Positions 25,654-34,931 of a stretch of 64,000 nucleotides of DNA are shown here, piece after piece (within the stretch, counting starts at the first letter, position 1; every line of letters begins with the position of its first letter). The DNA lies in contig CAWDSH010000001.1 of assembly GCA_963804865.1 (NCBI GenBank), positions 1 through 64,000 of the forward strand, read 5' to 3'. This stretch comes from CAVVEQ01 sp963804865. Its GTDB lineage: Bacteria > Chloroflexota > Anaerolineae > Anaerolineales > Anaerolineaceae. The notes under the pieces are model-generated. The model did no database searches and was not told where the DNA came from. It saw nothing but the letters and a program-made list of their open reading frames with translations. Made by a program: the position numbers and the translations under genes.

Positions 25654-27810
25654 TTAAGGTTTGGGTGGTTTTTGATCTTCAGGGATGTCACGATAGACAT
25701 CATCGTAGCTCTGGAAGCCACTTTTCACGATGAGGTCATAAACGTTGTCCTTGGTGACCTGCACCACAGGAAGGAAGTTTGCCATCACATTGCCGGTCTT
25801 GGTTGCATCATTGGTCAGCTCAGCCAGCGTGTACTCCTTGAGCCCGGCAACCGTCTTGCCCTTGAGGAGGGCGTCGAGCATATCGACGGCCATGGGGGAG
25901 AGCAGGCGGATATCTTTGTAGACACTGACTGTCTGTTCACCCTTGACGATGCTGTTGCAGCCATCGCCGGTTGCATCCTGCCCGGAGATCGGAACTATCC
26001 CTGCCAGGCCCTGGGCCTTCATGGCCTGCAGTTCACCCAGCGCGGTGCCATCGTTGGAGGCGATCACGCCGTCGACTTTGTTCTGCTGGGCGGTGAGGAT
26101 ATTTTCCATCATCTTCTCGGCATTGGTGGGATCCCAGTTATCCACCCACTGGTCTGCGACGATGGTGATGATGCCCTGGTCGAGGTAGGGTTGGATGACT
26201 TCCATCTGGCCCTGGCGGACCAGGATGGCGTTGTTATCGGTTGGGGAACCGCCGGAGAGGACGATCTTGGCCGGGTTGTCCTTGGTCCAGGTGGTGCTGC
26301 CGGGGATGCCCAACGCGGTCATGACGCCGAGGGCTTCCTGGCGTCCGACTTCAGTGTTGTTGAAGGAGAGGTAGGCGGCGATCTTGGGGGTCTTGATGAG
26401 ACGGTCGTACGCGATGACGACCACGCCGGCATCCGCTGCCTTATCGACAGAGGTGACCGCGGCATCGCCATCTTCAGCGATGACGATCAAGCCCTTGATG
26501 CCCTGGGTAACCATGTTGTCGATCTGGTCGTTCTGCAGTTTGACATCATGGGCAGCTTCCTGCGAGATGACCTCGTAGCCGAGGTCTTCCAGCAGACCGC
26601 GCATCAAGATTTCCTCGTTCTTCCAGCGCTCGGTCGCGAAATCGGAGAATGAAAGGCCGACCTTGATCTTTTCAGTGGGAGCGGCAGATTCACCCGGTTT
26701 GGGTGGCCGCTGGCTTTCCGGGATGTCACGATAGACATCATCGTAACTCTGGAAGCCACTCACCACGATGAGGTCATAAACGTTGTCCTTGGTGACCTGG
26801 ACGACCGGGAGGAAGAGAGCTTTTACATTGCCGGTCTTGGTTGTATCATTGGTCAATTCTGCAAGTGTAAAGTCTTTGAGGCCTTCAACCGTCTTGCCCT
26901 TGAGGAGGGCGTCGAGCATATCGACGGCCATGGGGGAGAGCAGGCGGATATCTTTGTAGACACTGACTGTCTGTTCACCCTTGACGATGCTGTTGCAGCC
27001 ATCGCCGGTTGCATCCTGCCCGGAGATCGGAACTATCCCTGCCAGGCCCTGGGCCTTCATGGCCTGCAGTTCACCCAGCGCGGTGCCATCGTTGGAGGCG
27101 ATCACGCCGTCGACTTTGTTCTGCTGGGCGGTGAGGATATTTTCCATCATCTTCTCGGCATTGGTGGGATCCCAGTTATCCACCCACTGGTCTGCGACGA
27201 TGGTGATGATGCCCTGGTCGAGGTAGGGTTGGATGACTTCCATCTGGCCCTGGCGGACCAGGATGGCGTTGTTATCGGTTGGGGAACCGCCGGAGAGGAC
27301 GATCTTGGCCGGGTTGTCCTTGGTCCAGGTGGTGCTGCCGGGGATGCCCAACGCGGTCATGACGCCGAGGGCTTCCTGGCGTCCGACTTCAGTGTTGTTG
27401 AAGGAGAGGTAGGCGGCGATCTTGGGGGTCTTGATGAGACGGTCGTACGCGATGACGACCACGCCGGCATCCGCTGCCTTATCGACAGAGGTGACCGCGG
27501 CATCGCCATCTTCAGCGATGACGATCAGGCCCTTGATGCCCTGTGCCACCATGTTGTCGATCTGGTCGTTCTGCAGTTTGACATCATGGGCGGCTTCCTG
27601 CGAGATGACCTCGTAGCCGAGGTCTTCCAGCAGACCGCGCATCAATACTTCCTCGTTCTTCCAGCGCTCGGTCGCAAAATCGGAGAATGAGAGACCGACT
27701 TTGACTTTTCCGCCGGTAGTGGTTGTTCCACCTGATGGTGCACATGCCACTAACAGACTGAAGACCATCAGTAACGTAAAAATAGTGGTAAAGATTCTTT
27801 GTTTCTTCAT
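25654..27810 (-). CDS. Tandem-duplicated sugar-binding lipoprotein
   Basis: A 718-aa secreted lipoprotein: a signal peptide with lipobox LVAC (Cys23) and a Thr/Gly linker, then two consecutive copies of a XylF/ChvE-type periplasmic-binding domain. Copy 1 begins at about residue 35 (KVKVGLSFSD) and copy 2 at about 381 (KIKVGLSFSD), 346 residues later. By eye they differ at only about a dozen positions. The joining linker (GESAAPTE) has no counterpart in the N-terminal linker. Usual family length is one copy. GAGGAG precedes the ATG. It should deliver a sugar to the permease and ATPase encoded downstream, with two binding sites per anchored molecule. Its G+C content is higher than its neighbours'. 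Confidence 0.93.
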   Translation of the reverse strand: MKKQRIFTTIFTLLMVFSLLVACAPSGGTTTTGGKVKVGLSFSDFATERWKNEEVLMRGLLEDLGYEVISQEAAHDVKLQNDQIDNMVAQGIKGLIVIAEDGDAAVTSVDKAADAGVVVIAYDRLIKTPKIAAYLSFNNTEVGRQEALGVMTALGIPGSTTWTKDNPAKIVLSGGSPTDNNAILVRQGQMEVIQPYLDQGIITIVADQWVDNWDPTNAEKMMENILTAQQNKVDGVIASNDGTALGELQAMKAQGLAGIVPISGQDATGDGCNSIVKGEQTVSVYKDIRLLSPMAVDMLDALLKGKTVEGLKDFTLAELTNDTTKTGNVKALFLPVVQVTKDNVYDLIVVSGFQSYDDVYRDIPESQRPPKPGESAAPTEKIKVGLSFSDFATERWKNEEILMRGLLEDLGYEVISQEAAHDVKLQNDQIDNMVTQGIKGLIVIAEDGDAAVTSVDKAADAGVVVIAYDRLIKTPKIAAYLSFNNTEVGRQEALGVMTALGIPGSTTWTKDNPAKIVLSGGSPTDNNAILVRQGQMEVIQPYLDQGIITIVADQWVDNWDPTNAEKMMENILTAQQNKVDGVIASNDGTALGELQAMKAQGLAGIVPISGQDATGDGCNSIVKGEQTVSVYKDIRLLSPMAVDMLDALLKGKTVAGLKEYTLAELTNDATKTGNVMANFLPVVQVTKDNVYDLIVKSGFQSYDDVYRDIPEDQKPPKP
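25848..26489. repeat. Direct repeat, copy in the second binding domain
   Basis: This 642-bp stretch appears identical, base for base by eye, to 26886-27527, exactly 1038 bp away. Differences accumulate only outside it. It lies within the tandem binding-protein gene. Confidence 0.9.
26886..27527. repeat. Direct repeat, copy in the first binding domain
   Basis: Partner of the repeat at 25848-26489, in the same orientation and reading frame. The 1038-bp offset equals 346 codons, so recombination between copies would keep the frame and yield a single-domain protein. Confidence 0.9.
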
Positions 27811-27912
27811 TTTATTCTCCTCTTGTATTTTTCCTTCTTGCGATACTTTAAAAAAACCGATTTATCTCTTCTTGCTCCTCCTTTCCCTGACTATATGGAA
27901 ATTAAAGTTACT

Positions 27913-29133
27913 TCATACTAGAGCAATCTCTCTTAGAATATCATCTAAAACAACAGCAATTGCTCCCAGAACACATGCATCAGCACCATGTTCGGAAAAA
28001 ATCACCTTCAAATCTTCTTTTACCGCACCTAATGTCTCCCGAGAGATCCTATCTTCAAGAACAGGCAACAGGATCTCCCGTCCATAGCTGAACGCACCAC
28101 CTATGACCACCATCTGGGGGTTAAATATGTTTGCCAGATCTGCAATACCCGCCCCCAGATTCTTACCAACTTCCTGCAAAGCTGTAAGACAAAGCTTATC
28201 TCCCTGCAGAGCGCAATCTACTACTTGCTTAAAGGTTAAATTCTCGAGATCACTCTCCGCATACTTGGCAAGTGTATTGCCAGGATCATTTTCAATGGAA
28301 CGTCTAACGCGCTGCAGTACAGCTCGTGGGCCGACTTGCGTTTCCCAACAACCTATCCGCCCACAACCACATACTTCCCCATGAGGGTCGCGTTGAATAT
28401 GTCCGATTTCACCAGCAAAACCACGACCTCCTTTAAATAATTTCCCATCGATGATGATCCCTCCGCCCAAGCCCACACCCGAGCTGAGGAAAATGAAATT
28501 ATCAACTTCGCGGCCAACACCGAAATAATATTCCCCTAAAGCCCCAAGATTTGCCTCATTTTCCACGTAAAGGGGCAGGTGGAATCTCTGGTTCCACATA
28601 AGTCTTAGCGGAATATCCCGCCAACCCAAGTTAGGTGCGAAGAGGAGCTCACCTTTTTGCACATTGACCAGGCCAGGGACTCCAAGTCCAATGCCTAATA
28701 ACCGTAAATGTCTCTTCTCGGCAAACGAAATCGCCTGGTCGATTGATTTTTCCGCCTTTGCGATAATCTCAATTTGTGGTTTTGCGGGGGAAAATTCGGT
28801 CAATTCTCTCCATAAAATATTGGCGACAAAATCGGTCAAAATGACGGAAATAAATCCGATTCCGATTTCCACCCCGATCACTGCTCCACCTTCCGGTTTC
28901 AACATAAGGGCAATACCTGGGCGGCCGATTTTCGATTCCATTGTTTCTATTTCGTGAACCAAGCCATCATCTATCAGCACATTTATGATGTTCGAAATGG
29001 TGCTCCGATTAAGTTTCGTGATGACAGCCAGCTCGGCTCGCGAAATGGGTGCATGCAATCGTAAAGCATTTAGTACGAGCGATGTATTGACTTTTCGAAC
29101 AGATCCTTGATCAGCCGTTTGATTCTTGAGCAT
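27913..29133 (-). CDS. ROK-family (XylR/NagC-like) transcriptional regulator
   Basis: A regulator of the ROK family with an N-terminal winged helix (SRAELAVITKLNRSTISNII) and a sugar-kinase-like domain (VIGVEIGIGF, then GVGLGGGIIIDGKLFKGG). The zinc-binding signature CGCGRIGCWE is intact. Such proteins usually repress sugar genes until the sugar binds. It precedes the sugar-binding lipoprotein on the same strand, so that operon is its likely target. I start at 29133, where homologues begin (MLKNQTADQGSVRKVN). The frame runs open to 29223, but that part is AT-rich leader-like sequence. Confidence 0.9.
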   Translation of the reverse strand: MLKNQTADQGSVRKVNTSLVLNALRLHAPISRAELAVITKLNRSTISNIINVLIDDGLVHEIETMESKIGRPGIALMLKPEGGAVIGVEIGIGFISVILTDFVANILWRELTEFSPAKPQIEIIAKAEKSIDQAISFAEKRHLRLLGIGLGVPGLVNVQKGELLFAPNLGWRDIPLRLMWNQRFHLPLYVENEANLGALGEYYFGVGREVDNFIFLSSGVGLGGGIIIDGKLFKGGRGFAGEIGHIQRDPHGEVCGCGRIGCWETQVGPRAVLQRVRRSIENDPGNTLAKYAESDLENLTFKQVVDCALQGDKLCLTALQEVGKNLGAGIADLANIFNPQMVVIGGAFSYGREILLPVLEDRISRETLGAVKEDLKVIFSEHGADACVLGAIAVVLDDILREIALV

Positions 29134-29209
29134 GTGCAGGATTTGTACCTTTAGTTTGTTGCGTGGATAAACAAATATAGTATGGACTTTTTTGCATTTA
29201 AATACAATC

Positions 29210-29223
29210 ATGACAAATGTCAT
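29210..29223. promoter_or_regulatory. Palindrome upstream of the ROK gene
   Basis: ATGACAAATGTCAT has 6-bp arms around an AA centre, in the AT-rich region upstream of the ROK start. It is a candidate operator for autoregulation. The rest of this intergenic stretch to 29421 is AT-rich with a short ATT repeat near 29341-29353 and no other clear feature. Confidence 0.3.
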
Positions 29224-29421
29224 ATTGAGTGCATGATATAAATCACCATAAACAAATTGGATTAATCTCGGTGGAAGTAAATACGTGTGGAAATTGAGAG
29301 GCGAAAATTTCCAAAAAATTGAATTTTATTTGGAATACATTTATTATTATTATTCTCTTTTGCCGGTAGATTGATAGAGGGAACGAAAAATTGAGATATT
29401 CTGATTAATTAAAATAAATGG

Positions 29422-30808
29422 TTAGCTAGATTCAATGCGTCTTTTATCTAAAGCAGCCCTGATTTCTGCGTGTTTTTCCCGGTTGATAGGATAACGCCAG
29501 GCAAGGACCATCGAGATCGCCAGTAATATGGCGGCAAATGGTCCGATTAAAAGACGGATTGCAAGCAATGTCGATGGTGGTTGAACGACAGACAAGGGAT
29601 TTGATGAATCTGGAGGAATAATATATCCGCTGATGGCGAGGATCCATTGCATGAAAGCCAGCGCGGCTGCTGAACCCGTCTTTTGCAGGAAAACCATAAA
29701 GCCATAATATGTACCTTCACGACGAAACCCCGTGTTTAATTCATCCTGCTCAATAACATCCGGGACGATGGACCAGGGAACAACATGTGCTGCTGCAACC
29801 CCTATTCCGGCTCCAGCGACAATCAAATAGATAAGCGGACCAGCGTTTCGAGGTAGGAATGTAAGTGAGACCATAACAACCACCCACCATGCTACAGCGA
29901 TGAGATAAGCTTTTTGTTTTCCCACCTTATTTGCCAGCGCAACGATCACAGGAATGAAGACAAGTGCTGCTGTCATCAACAAACCGAGAATCAAATCCAC
30001 TTGATCTGGCAAGAGAAGCCAGAATGTAACATAGTATTGGAATAGTGAGCCAGCCAAGGAAATGGTGACCCACCCGGTCAGATATATCCCCGCAGCATAT
30101 CGGAATGCCTTATTCTTCCAGGTGTAAAGGAAACCAGAAAATATATTGAGACGTGCTTTTTTCAGCCTTTGGGAATCGCTCGTGGATGGTAAAGAAAAGC
30201 ATCAGATATGGAAGGCAAGCTGTAATTCCAAAAATTATTGCCACAAATAAATAACCTGCTTGCTTATCAGCAAACCGCTCAACGATCATGGGTAGTGCAA
30301 CCGCTGCGATCAATCCCCCAGCCATACTCACAACCATGCGGTAACCATTCAACCGGGTTCTCTCGTCGTAGTCTTCAGTTAATTCTGGGGTCAGTGCTGT
30401 GTAGGGTACTGCCACAAAAGTAAAGGCAGTATCGAAGAAAATGTACGCCAAAGTATAGTAAATGGCTTTTGTAACCTGAGAATCAAAGGGGGGGACCCAC
30501 CAAAGCAAAATGAAGGAAATTGAAAATGGAATCGCACCGATAAGAAAAAACGGTCGCCTTCTACCCCAACGCGTACGAACCTTATCTGCAAATACGCCAA
30601 TCAACGGATCATTGATAGCATCCCACATACCACCGAGTAAAAGAACTGGTGCTGCGTAGCTTGGTTCCACACCAGCGATATTATTCAGAAAAAATGCAAA
30701 AAAGAAACCAAAAATGGTGGAAGTGGTTGTATTACCCCAATCACCCAATCCAAAGATAAGCTTTGTTTTTCTTGAAAGGCGATCCACTGGGGCTGTTCTA
30801 TTTGTCAT
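29422..30808 (-). pseudogene. GPH-type sugar:cation symporter (MFS), split by a frameshift
   Basis: Two adjacent frames make one transporter. The first (30808 to 30110, 232 aa) begins with KLIFGLGDWGNTTTSTI and contains the MFS loop GVFADKVRTRWGRRRPF, typical of the MelB/GPH family. The second continues with NIFSGFLYTWKNKAFRY and further helices to 29422. They join if one T is removed from the T6 run at 30157-30162 (A6 on the coding strand), giving 461 aa, the normal length for about 12 helices. GPH proteins import glycosides with a cation. The gene follows the acetyltransferase-like gene by 10 nt. A homopolymer shift suggests sequencing error, slippage or phase variation; true loss is also possible. 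Confidence 0.85.
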
Positions 30809-30818
30809 TCAACTGACC

Positions 30819-31955
30819 TCATAATTCTTTCTCGAAAATCCGATAACGGCGATATACTTTCATGCCCAGATTTTCCTGAAAACGATTACTCTTTTCATTT
30901 TCATCACCTGTCATGGATAGGTCAGCTTCCCTAAAACCTTTTCTTAGAAGCGCTTTGCTGACCTCAACGATGAGCAGGGCTTCAATCCCTCTTCCGTGAT
31001 AGTCTGGATTTACGATCAATATTTTGAAACTAGCCCGTTTGAGGTGTTGACTGGCAAGCCAGAATTTCACCAATCCCATACCGCTGAGTTTGCCATTTGC
31101 TTTCTGCAATGCTTCCGAAATATCAGGTAGGGCGAGTGCAAATGCCACAGGGATTTCTCTTACCTCAGCAACCAATGCCAAATCCGGATCCAGGATGGGA
31201 CGAAAGCCTTCAGCAAATGAATTAAATTCATCGATCGATATTGGTACAAATTGGGGTAGATCTTTCAGACCCAAATTGTATAACTCACAAGCTAGCTTCA
31301 TTTCATCATCCCATTTTCGGGGGTTAAATTTCCTAATACGTATATCAGTTCTCTTCCGAGCAAGGTCAGCAACAAGAATTATTTTCTCCGGAAGCACTTG
31401 ATCAACTTCAGATTTACCTTCAGGACAGATCAACAATCTCGCAACAAGATCAGAATGTTTTTTATATCCATACTTGTTGAAAAAATGATGGTAGTAACAG
31501 GGGTGGTGCGCTTCTAGTAGGGAAGGCCGTGATTCGAATCCTTCGATAAGAATTCCTGTTTCATCTGTGGAACTGGGATTATATGGTCCGCGAATCTTTG
31601 TCATTCCCCTTTGTCGCAACCAGTCCTCGGCTGTGTGCAATAAAAGCCTGGCAATATTTTCATTTTCAAATGATTCAAAGAACCCAAAAGTTCCTATTGA
31701 ATCTTTTATCTGATCATTTTGTTTATGATCAATTATTGCAGCTATAGTCCCGACAGGAATTCCATGGTCATCAACCATCCAGAGCTCACGTTCGGCAGTT
31801 CTCCAAAATGGATTTCTATCTGGATCTAATTTCTTGATTTGGTTTTCCACTAAAGGAGGCACCCAGTTAGGATCGTTTAGATAAATTTTCCAAGGCAGGC
31901 GGACAAAATTATCAATATCCCCAATTGAATTAACACATCGAATCTCAATTTTCAT
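30819..31955 (-). CDS. GNAT-like N-acetyltransferase family protein
   Basis: A 378-aa soluble protein. Its N-terminal half has WKIYLNDPNWVPPLVENQ and NPFWRTAERELW, and GPYNPSSTDETGILIEGFES in the middle, a pattern I associate with long two-lobed GNAT-fold proteins of unknown substrate. The C-terminal lobe has the acetyl-CoA-type turn NPDYHGRGIEALLIVEVSKA and ends with an NRFQENLGMKVYRRYRIF segment. The reaction cannot be assigned. It probably shares a transcript with the downstream GPH transporter. Confidence 0.75.
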   Translation of the reverse strand: MKIEIRCVNSIGDIDNFVRLPWKIYLNDPNWVPPLVENQIKKLDPDRNPFWRTAERELWMVDDHGIPVGTIAAIIDHKQNDQIKDSIGTFGFFESFENENIARLLLHTAEDWLRQRGMTKIRGPYNPSSTDETGILIEGFESRPSLLEAHHPCYYHHFFNKYGYKKHSDLVARLLICPEGKSEVDQVLPEKIILVADLARKRTDIRIRKFNPRKWDDEMKLACELYNLGLKDLPQFVPISIDEFNSFAEGFRPILDPDLALVAEVREIPVAFALALPDISEALQKANGKLSGMGLVKFWLASQHLKRASFKILIVNPDYHGRGIEALLIVEVSKALLRKGFREADLSMTGDENEKSNRFQENLGMKVYRRYRIFEKEL

Positions 31956-31992
31956 TTATTATATTATTCCAACGATAAGGTATCAATTCGAG

Positions 31993-32016
31993 TAAGCTCA
32001 TAATGAGTTGAGCTTA
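31993..32016. repeat. Inverted repeat upstream of the GNAT-like gene
   Basis: TAAGCTCA (31993-32000) and its complement TGAGCTTA (32009-32016) flank an 8-nt loop in the 125-bp gap between the methyltransferase-like and GNAT-like genes. There is no T-run on the minus strand. It may be an operator or a weak transcript-end structure. Confidence 0.35.
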
Positions 32017-32080
32017 TGTAAATCACCTCACTTATCTCAATAGAGTAATATTCAATCAGTTATAGTTTTTTGAATGTTAC

Positions 32081-32986
32081 TCAACCTCGATCTTTGCTTG
32101 CCCAAATACTAAATACGGATGTGGAGAGCAATCGGCTGGCACTGGATTCTTTGATCGTTAATTCTCCCGCGAATACCTCTCCTTTTAAATCGGACATTAA
32201 ATCTTTTAGCGCAGAATAAAGCGTTAATGAAGAGGCTTTTACTGCATAAGCGGTAACCATAATAAATGAAGGCCTATTTGATAATATTGCTTTGCATGAG
32301 GTGAGCAAATCTGGCAACAACTTATAAAATTCCCACACTTCACCTTTGGGTCCACGACCAAATTTCGGGGGATCCATGATGATTGCGTCATATGAAGAAT
32401 TACGGCGTGATTCCCTTTGAACAAATTTGAATGCGTCATCGAGGATCCAGCGGATCGGTTTTTCACTCAAATTTGAAAGGAGCTGATTTTCTTTTGCCCA
32501 GGAGAGAGCTTTTCGTGACGCGTCCACATGAGTCACCCTGGCACCTGCTTGTGCCGCTGCAAGTGATGCCAATCCGGTATAACCAAATAGATTCAATATC
32601 TTAATTGGTTCTTTATTTCCCTTTACATTTTTCTGGATCCAGGACCATTGACTGGATTGTTCTGGAAATATCCCCAAATGGCGTGAATTGGATAATTGAA
32701 GCCAGCATTTGAGATCCTGAAATTCAATCTGCCATCGTTCTGGCATTTTGGTTCTAATCTCCCAATGTCCTCCATTCTCTTCAGGTGCGGAATGGAAGAT
32801 TGCATCAGCCTCATACCATGTTGTATCTGGGAGTGCGGGTTTCCAAATGGCTTCTGCTTCGGGTCTGATCAACTTATAGTGCCCAAATCGCTCCAATTTT
32901 TTGCCATTACCACTATCCAGAAGCGCATAATCTTCCCATCCTTCCAGGATCATGATATTCAATTCAGGGGAGATATTTGATCTCAA
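32081..32986 (-). CDS. Class I SAM-dependent RNA methyltransferase-like protein (RlmI/RlmK type)
   Basis: A 301-aa methyltransferase. The SAM-binding motif is ILNLFGYTGLASLAAAQAGA followed by the acidic HVDASRKALSWAKEN, and the catalytic-type motif is MDPPKFGRGPKGEVW, a pattern shared with rRNA 5-methylcytosine and 7-methylguanine enzymes of the RlmI/RlmK group. There is no N-terminal PUA domain of the RlmI kind. The substrate is probably RNA but cannot be named. The start is TTG at 32986, with GAGGAG 7 nt upstream. It is divergent from the aminotransferase-like gene. Confidence 0.8.
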   Translation of the reverse strand: MRSNISPELNIMILEGWEDYALLDSGNGKKLERFGHYKLIRPEAEAIWKPALPDTTWYEADAIFHSAPEENGGHWEIRTKMPERWQIEFQDLKCWLQLSNSRHLGIFPEQSSQWSWIQKNVKGNKEPIKILNLFGYTGLASLAAAQAGARVTHVDASRKALSWAKENQLLSNLSEKPIRWILDDAFKFVQRESRRNSSYDAIIMDPPKFGRGPKGEVWEFYKLLPDLLTSCKAILSNRPSFIMVTAYAVKASSLTLYSALKDLMSDLKGEVFAGELTIKESSASRLLSTSVFSIWASKDRG

Positions 32987-33069
32987 TTGGCACTCCTCAT
33001 TTGTAAATTTTAGTATACCAGTTTTGATTTTTTACTGGATTGATTAATTCCCGGTAGTTTCGAACGGGT

Positions 33070-33075
33070 TATAAT
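33070..33075 (+). promoter_or_regulatory. -10 element of the patB-like gene, possibly leaderless
   Basis: A consensus TATAAT ends 7 nt before the ATG at 33083, so transcription would begin at or next to the start codon. No ribosome-binding site is seen and the -35 is weak. Confidence 0.5.
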
Positions 33076-33082
33076 CGCTTAC

Positions 33083-34234
33083 ATGAAAATCGATTTTGAC
33101 ACATTTACCGATCGTCACAACACTGATAGTGCAAAATGGAGAAGATACGGACCCGAGGTTCTTCCCCTTTGGGTGGCGGATATGGATTTTATTAGCCCAA
33201 AAGAAGTTCTTGAGGCGATACGGGACAGAGTGGAGCATGGAATCTTTGGGTATGGGATTGAATTACCTGAGCTGCGTCAGGTTATTGTTGATCGCATGTT
33301 TCGAAAATACAAATGGGTTATAAAACCGGAGGACGTCTTATTCATTCCGGGGGTTGTTCGTGGTTTTAACCTGGCCTGCCAAACGATAGGTCGAAATGGC
33401 GAATCAGTCATCGTTCAAACCCCAGTATATCCGCCAATTCTTAAGGCACCCGCGAATGCAGGTATGTGCCGCAAGGACGTTGGATTTGAAAGATCATCAT
33501 CAGGAAAATTCATCCTCAATAAGGAAAAATTCGAGGATGCGATTGATGGAAAAACAAAACTGTTCATATTGTGTAATCCACACAATCCCATCGGACATGT
33601 TTTCACCAGGCAGGAACTTGAGTTCATGGCTGAGATTTGCCTTGCTCGTAATGTTGCTATTTGTTCCGACGAAATCCATGCAGAACTCATATTTTCTGGA
33701 TTCGAACATCTGCCGATAGCAGCGCTCAACCCGGAAATCGCGCAAAAAACGATCACACTTTCCGCACCCAGCAAAACTTTCAACCTGGCCGGACTAGATT
33801 TTTCCTTTGCCATCATACAAAATGAAGAATTACGGGAATCGTTTTGTGCAAGTATGAAGGGACTTGTGGGCAGCGTCAATGTGCTTGGCCAGGTAGCTGC
33901 ACTGGCAGCTTATCAACATGGTGATATATGGTTGAATGAAGTATTGATTTATCTTGAAAATAATCGGAATTTCCTCTTGGAATTCATAAAACATGAGATC
34001 CCTGGAATTCTCGTCACTGAACCTGAAGCCACATATCTGGCCTGGCTGAATTGCAAAAACCTGGAACTAAAACCGAACCCATATCAATTCTTCCTGGATC
34101 ATGCCAAAGTGGCATTGTGGAATGGTGAAGACTTCGGCCCGGGTGGAGATGGTCATGTAAGGATTAATTTTGGATGCCCGTTATCAACCCTGGAAGAAGC
34201 TTTAATGAAAATGAAGTCGGCGATCAATGGGTAG
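33083..34234 (+). CDS. patB: PatB/MalY-type aminotransferase (cystathionine beta-lyase-like)
   Basis: A 383-aa fold-type I PLP enzyme of the PatB/MalY group, which mostly act as C-S beta-lyases on cystathionine or cysteine conjugates. The start LPLWVADMDFISPKEVLEAI is diagnostic, as are NPHNPIGHVFTRQEL, SDEIHAELIFSG and the PLP-lysine motif SAPSKTFNLAGLDFSFAI with Lys231. The C-terminus has the substrate-Arg region DGHVRINFGCP. It is full length. Transcription may be leaderless. Its last 8 nt overlap the next gene, so both are probably cotranscribed. Confidence 0.92.
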   Translation: MKIDFDTFTDRHNTDSAKWRRYGPEVLPLWVADMDFISPKEVLEAIRDRVEHGIFGYGIELPELRQVIVDRMFRKYKWVIKPEDVLFIPGVVRGFNLACQTIGRNGESVIVQTPVYPPILKAPANAGMCRKDVGFERSSSGKFILNKEKFEDAIDGKTKLFILCNPHNPIGHVFTRQELEFMAEICLARNVAICSDEIHAELIFSGFEHLPIAALNPEIAQKTITLSAPSKTFNLAGLDFSFAIIQNEELRESFCASMKGLVGSVNVLGQVAALAAYQHGDIWLNEVLIYLENNRNFLLEFIKHEIPGILVTEPEATYLAWLNCKNLELKPNPYQFFLDHAKVALWNGEDFGPGGDGHVRINFGCPLSTLEEALMKMKSAING

Positions 34235-34880
34235 CACTTTGAAAAACGAATCATCACTTCCAATTTCGAAAAAGAAAAAAACATCTTGCTTGATCCAATT
34301 ACTCACAGGATTTGCAGGATGTGGTCTGGTTTTATTCTTCCTGCTGGGTAATTACCTGATCGTTAGCGATCCGATCGAAAAAGCTGATGCCATTGTTGTC
34401 CTCAGTGGTGGGGAAAAAGATCGTTTGCCCGAAGCAGCGGAATTATTTACAAGTGGTTATTCGGATACTGTGATCCTGACTGATACAGGTTATTTATCAG
34501 AAGGCTCTGAATCTGAAGCGGCTGTTGATCCAAATGTGATAAAAGCTTATGACTTGACTCAAATGGGAGTCCCCATAAGTAATATCCTGATTACCAGAGA
34601 TGTCGTAGGATCCACAATGGATGAGGCAAATTCCGTCCTGGTAATCATGCAAAAGCAAGGGTTTCAATCCATGATCATTGTTACAGATCCATATCATAGC
34701 CGACGGACAAAACTGGTTTTCGAGAGGGTCTTCCAAGATAGCGGGATAACCGTCAGGATCCAATCCGTGAAGGACCACTGGTTCACAGGCGCTGGATGGT
34801 GGTTTCACCCAGATGGTTGGAAATACATGGTCACTGAATATGCCAAGCTGTTTGCTTTCTGGTTTTTGAAACAGAATTAA
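34227..34880 (+). CDS. YdcF/SanA-like DUF218 membrane-anchored protein
   Basis: A 217-aa protein with one N-terminal membrane helix (about residues 20-45) and a DUF218 domain. The domain shows KADAIVVLSGGEKDRLPEAA, a central TRDVVGSTMDEANSVL, and the conserved TDPYHSRRTKLVFERVF. DUF218 proteins such as SanA and ElyC affect envelope integrity or undecaprenyl-linked wall steps, with uncertain biochemistry. It overlaps the patB-like gene by 8 nt and ends at a hairpin. Confidence 0.85.
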   Translation: MGSTLKNESSLPISKKKKTSCLIQLLTGFAGCGLVLFFLLGNYLIVSDPIEKADAIVVLSGGEKDRLPEAAELFTSGYSDTVILTDTGYLSEGSESEAAVDPNVIKAYDLTQMGVPISNILITRDVVGSTMDEANSVLVIMQKQGFQSMIIVTDPYHSRRTKLVFERVFQDSGITVRIQSVKDHWFTGAGWWFHPDGWKYMVTEYAKLFAFWFLKQN

Positions 34881-34886
34881 ACGCAA

Positions 34887-34909
34887 CAGGGTCACCTTGG
34901 GTGACCCTG
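34887..34909. terminator. Hairpin between convergent DUF218 and cold-shock genes
   Basis: CAGGGTCAC (34887-34895) pairs with GTGACCCTG (34901-34909) over a 5-nt loop. Neither side has a long T-run (TGTTTCTGG on the plus side). A shared, possibly weak terminator for the two facing genes is likely. Confidence 0.6.
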
Positions 34910-34931
34910 CTGTTTCTGGTGGTGAAAGGTC

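Noticed and set aside
25336..26652. 438-codon plus-strand frame opposite the ATPase and tandem binding protein
   Set aside because: It is antisense to strong coding sequence and has low-complexity composition typical of shadow frames; its repeats mirror the real gene.
25848..27527. Tandem repeat as a CRISPR or transposon
   Set aside because: There are just two in-frame copies of a protein domain, with no spacers, transposase or target-site repeats.
29146..29168. Single DnaA-box-like sequence (TTTATCCACG on the minus strand)
   Set aside because: Only one mismatched copy, with no cluster, no AT-rich unwinding region beside it and no dnaA.
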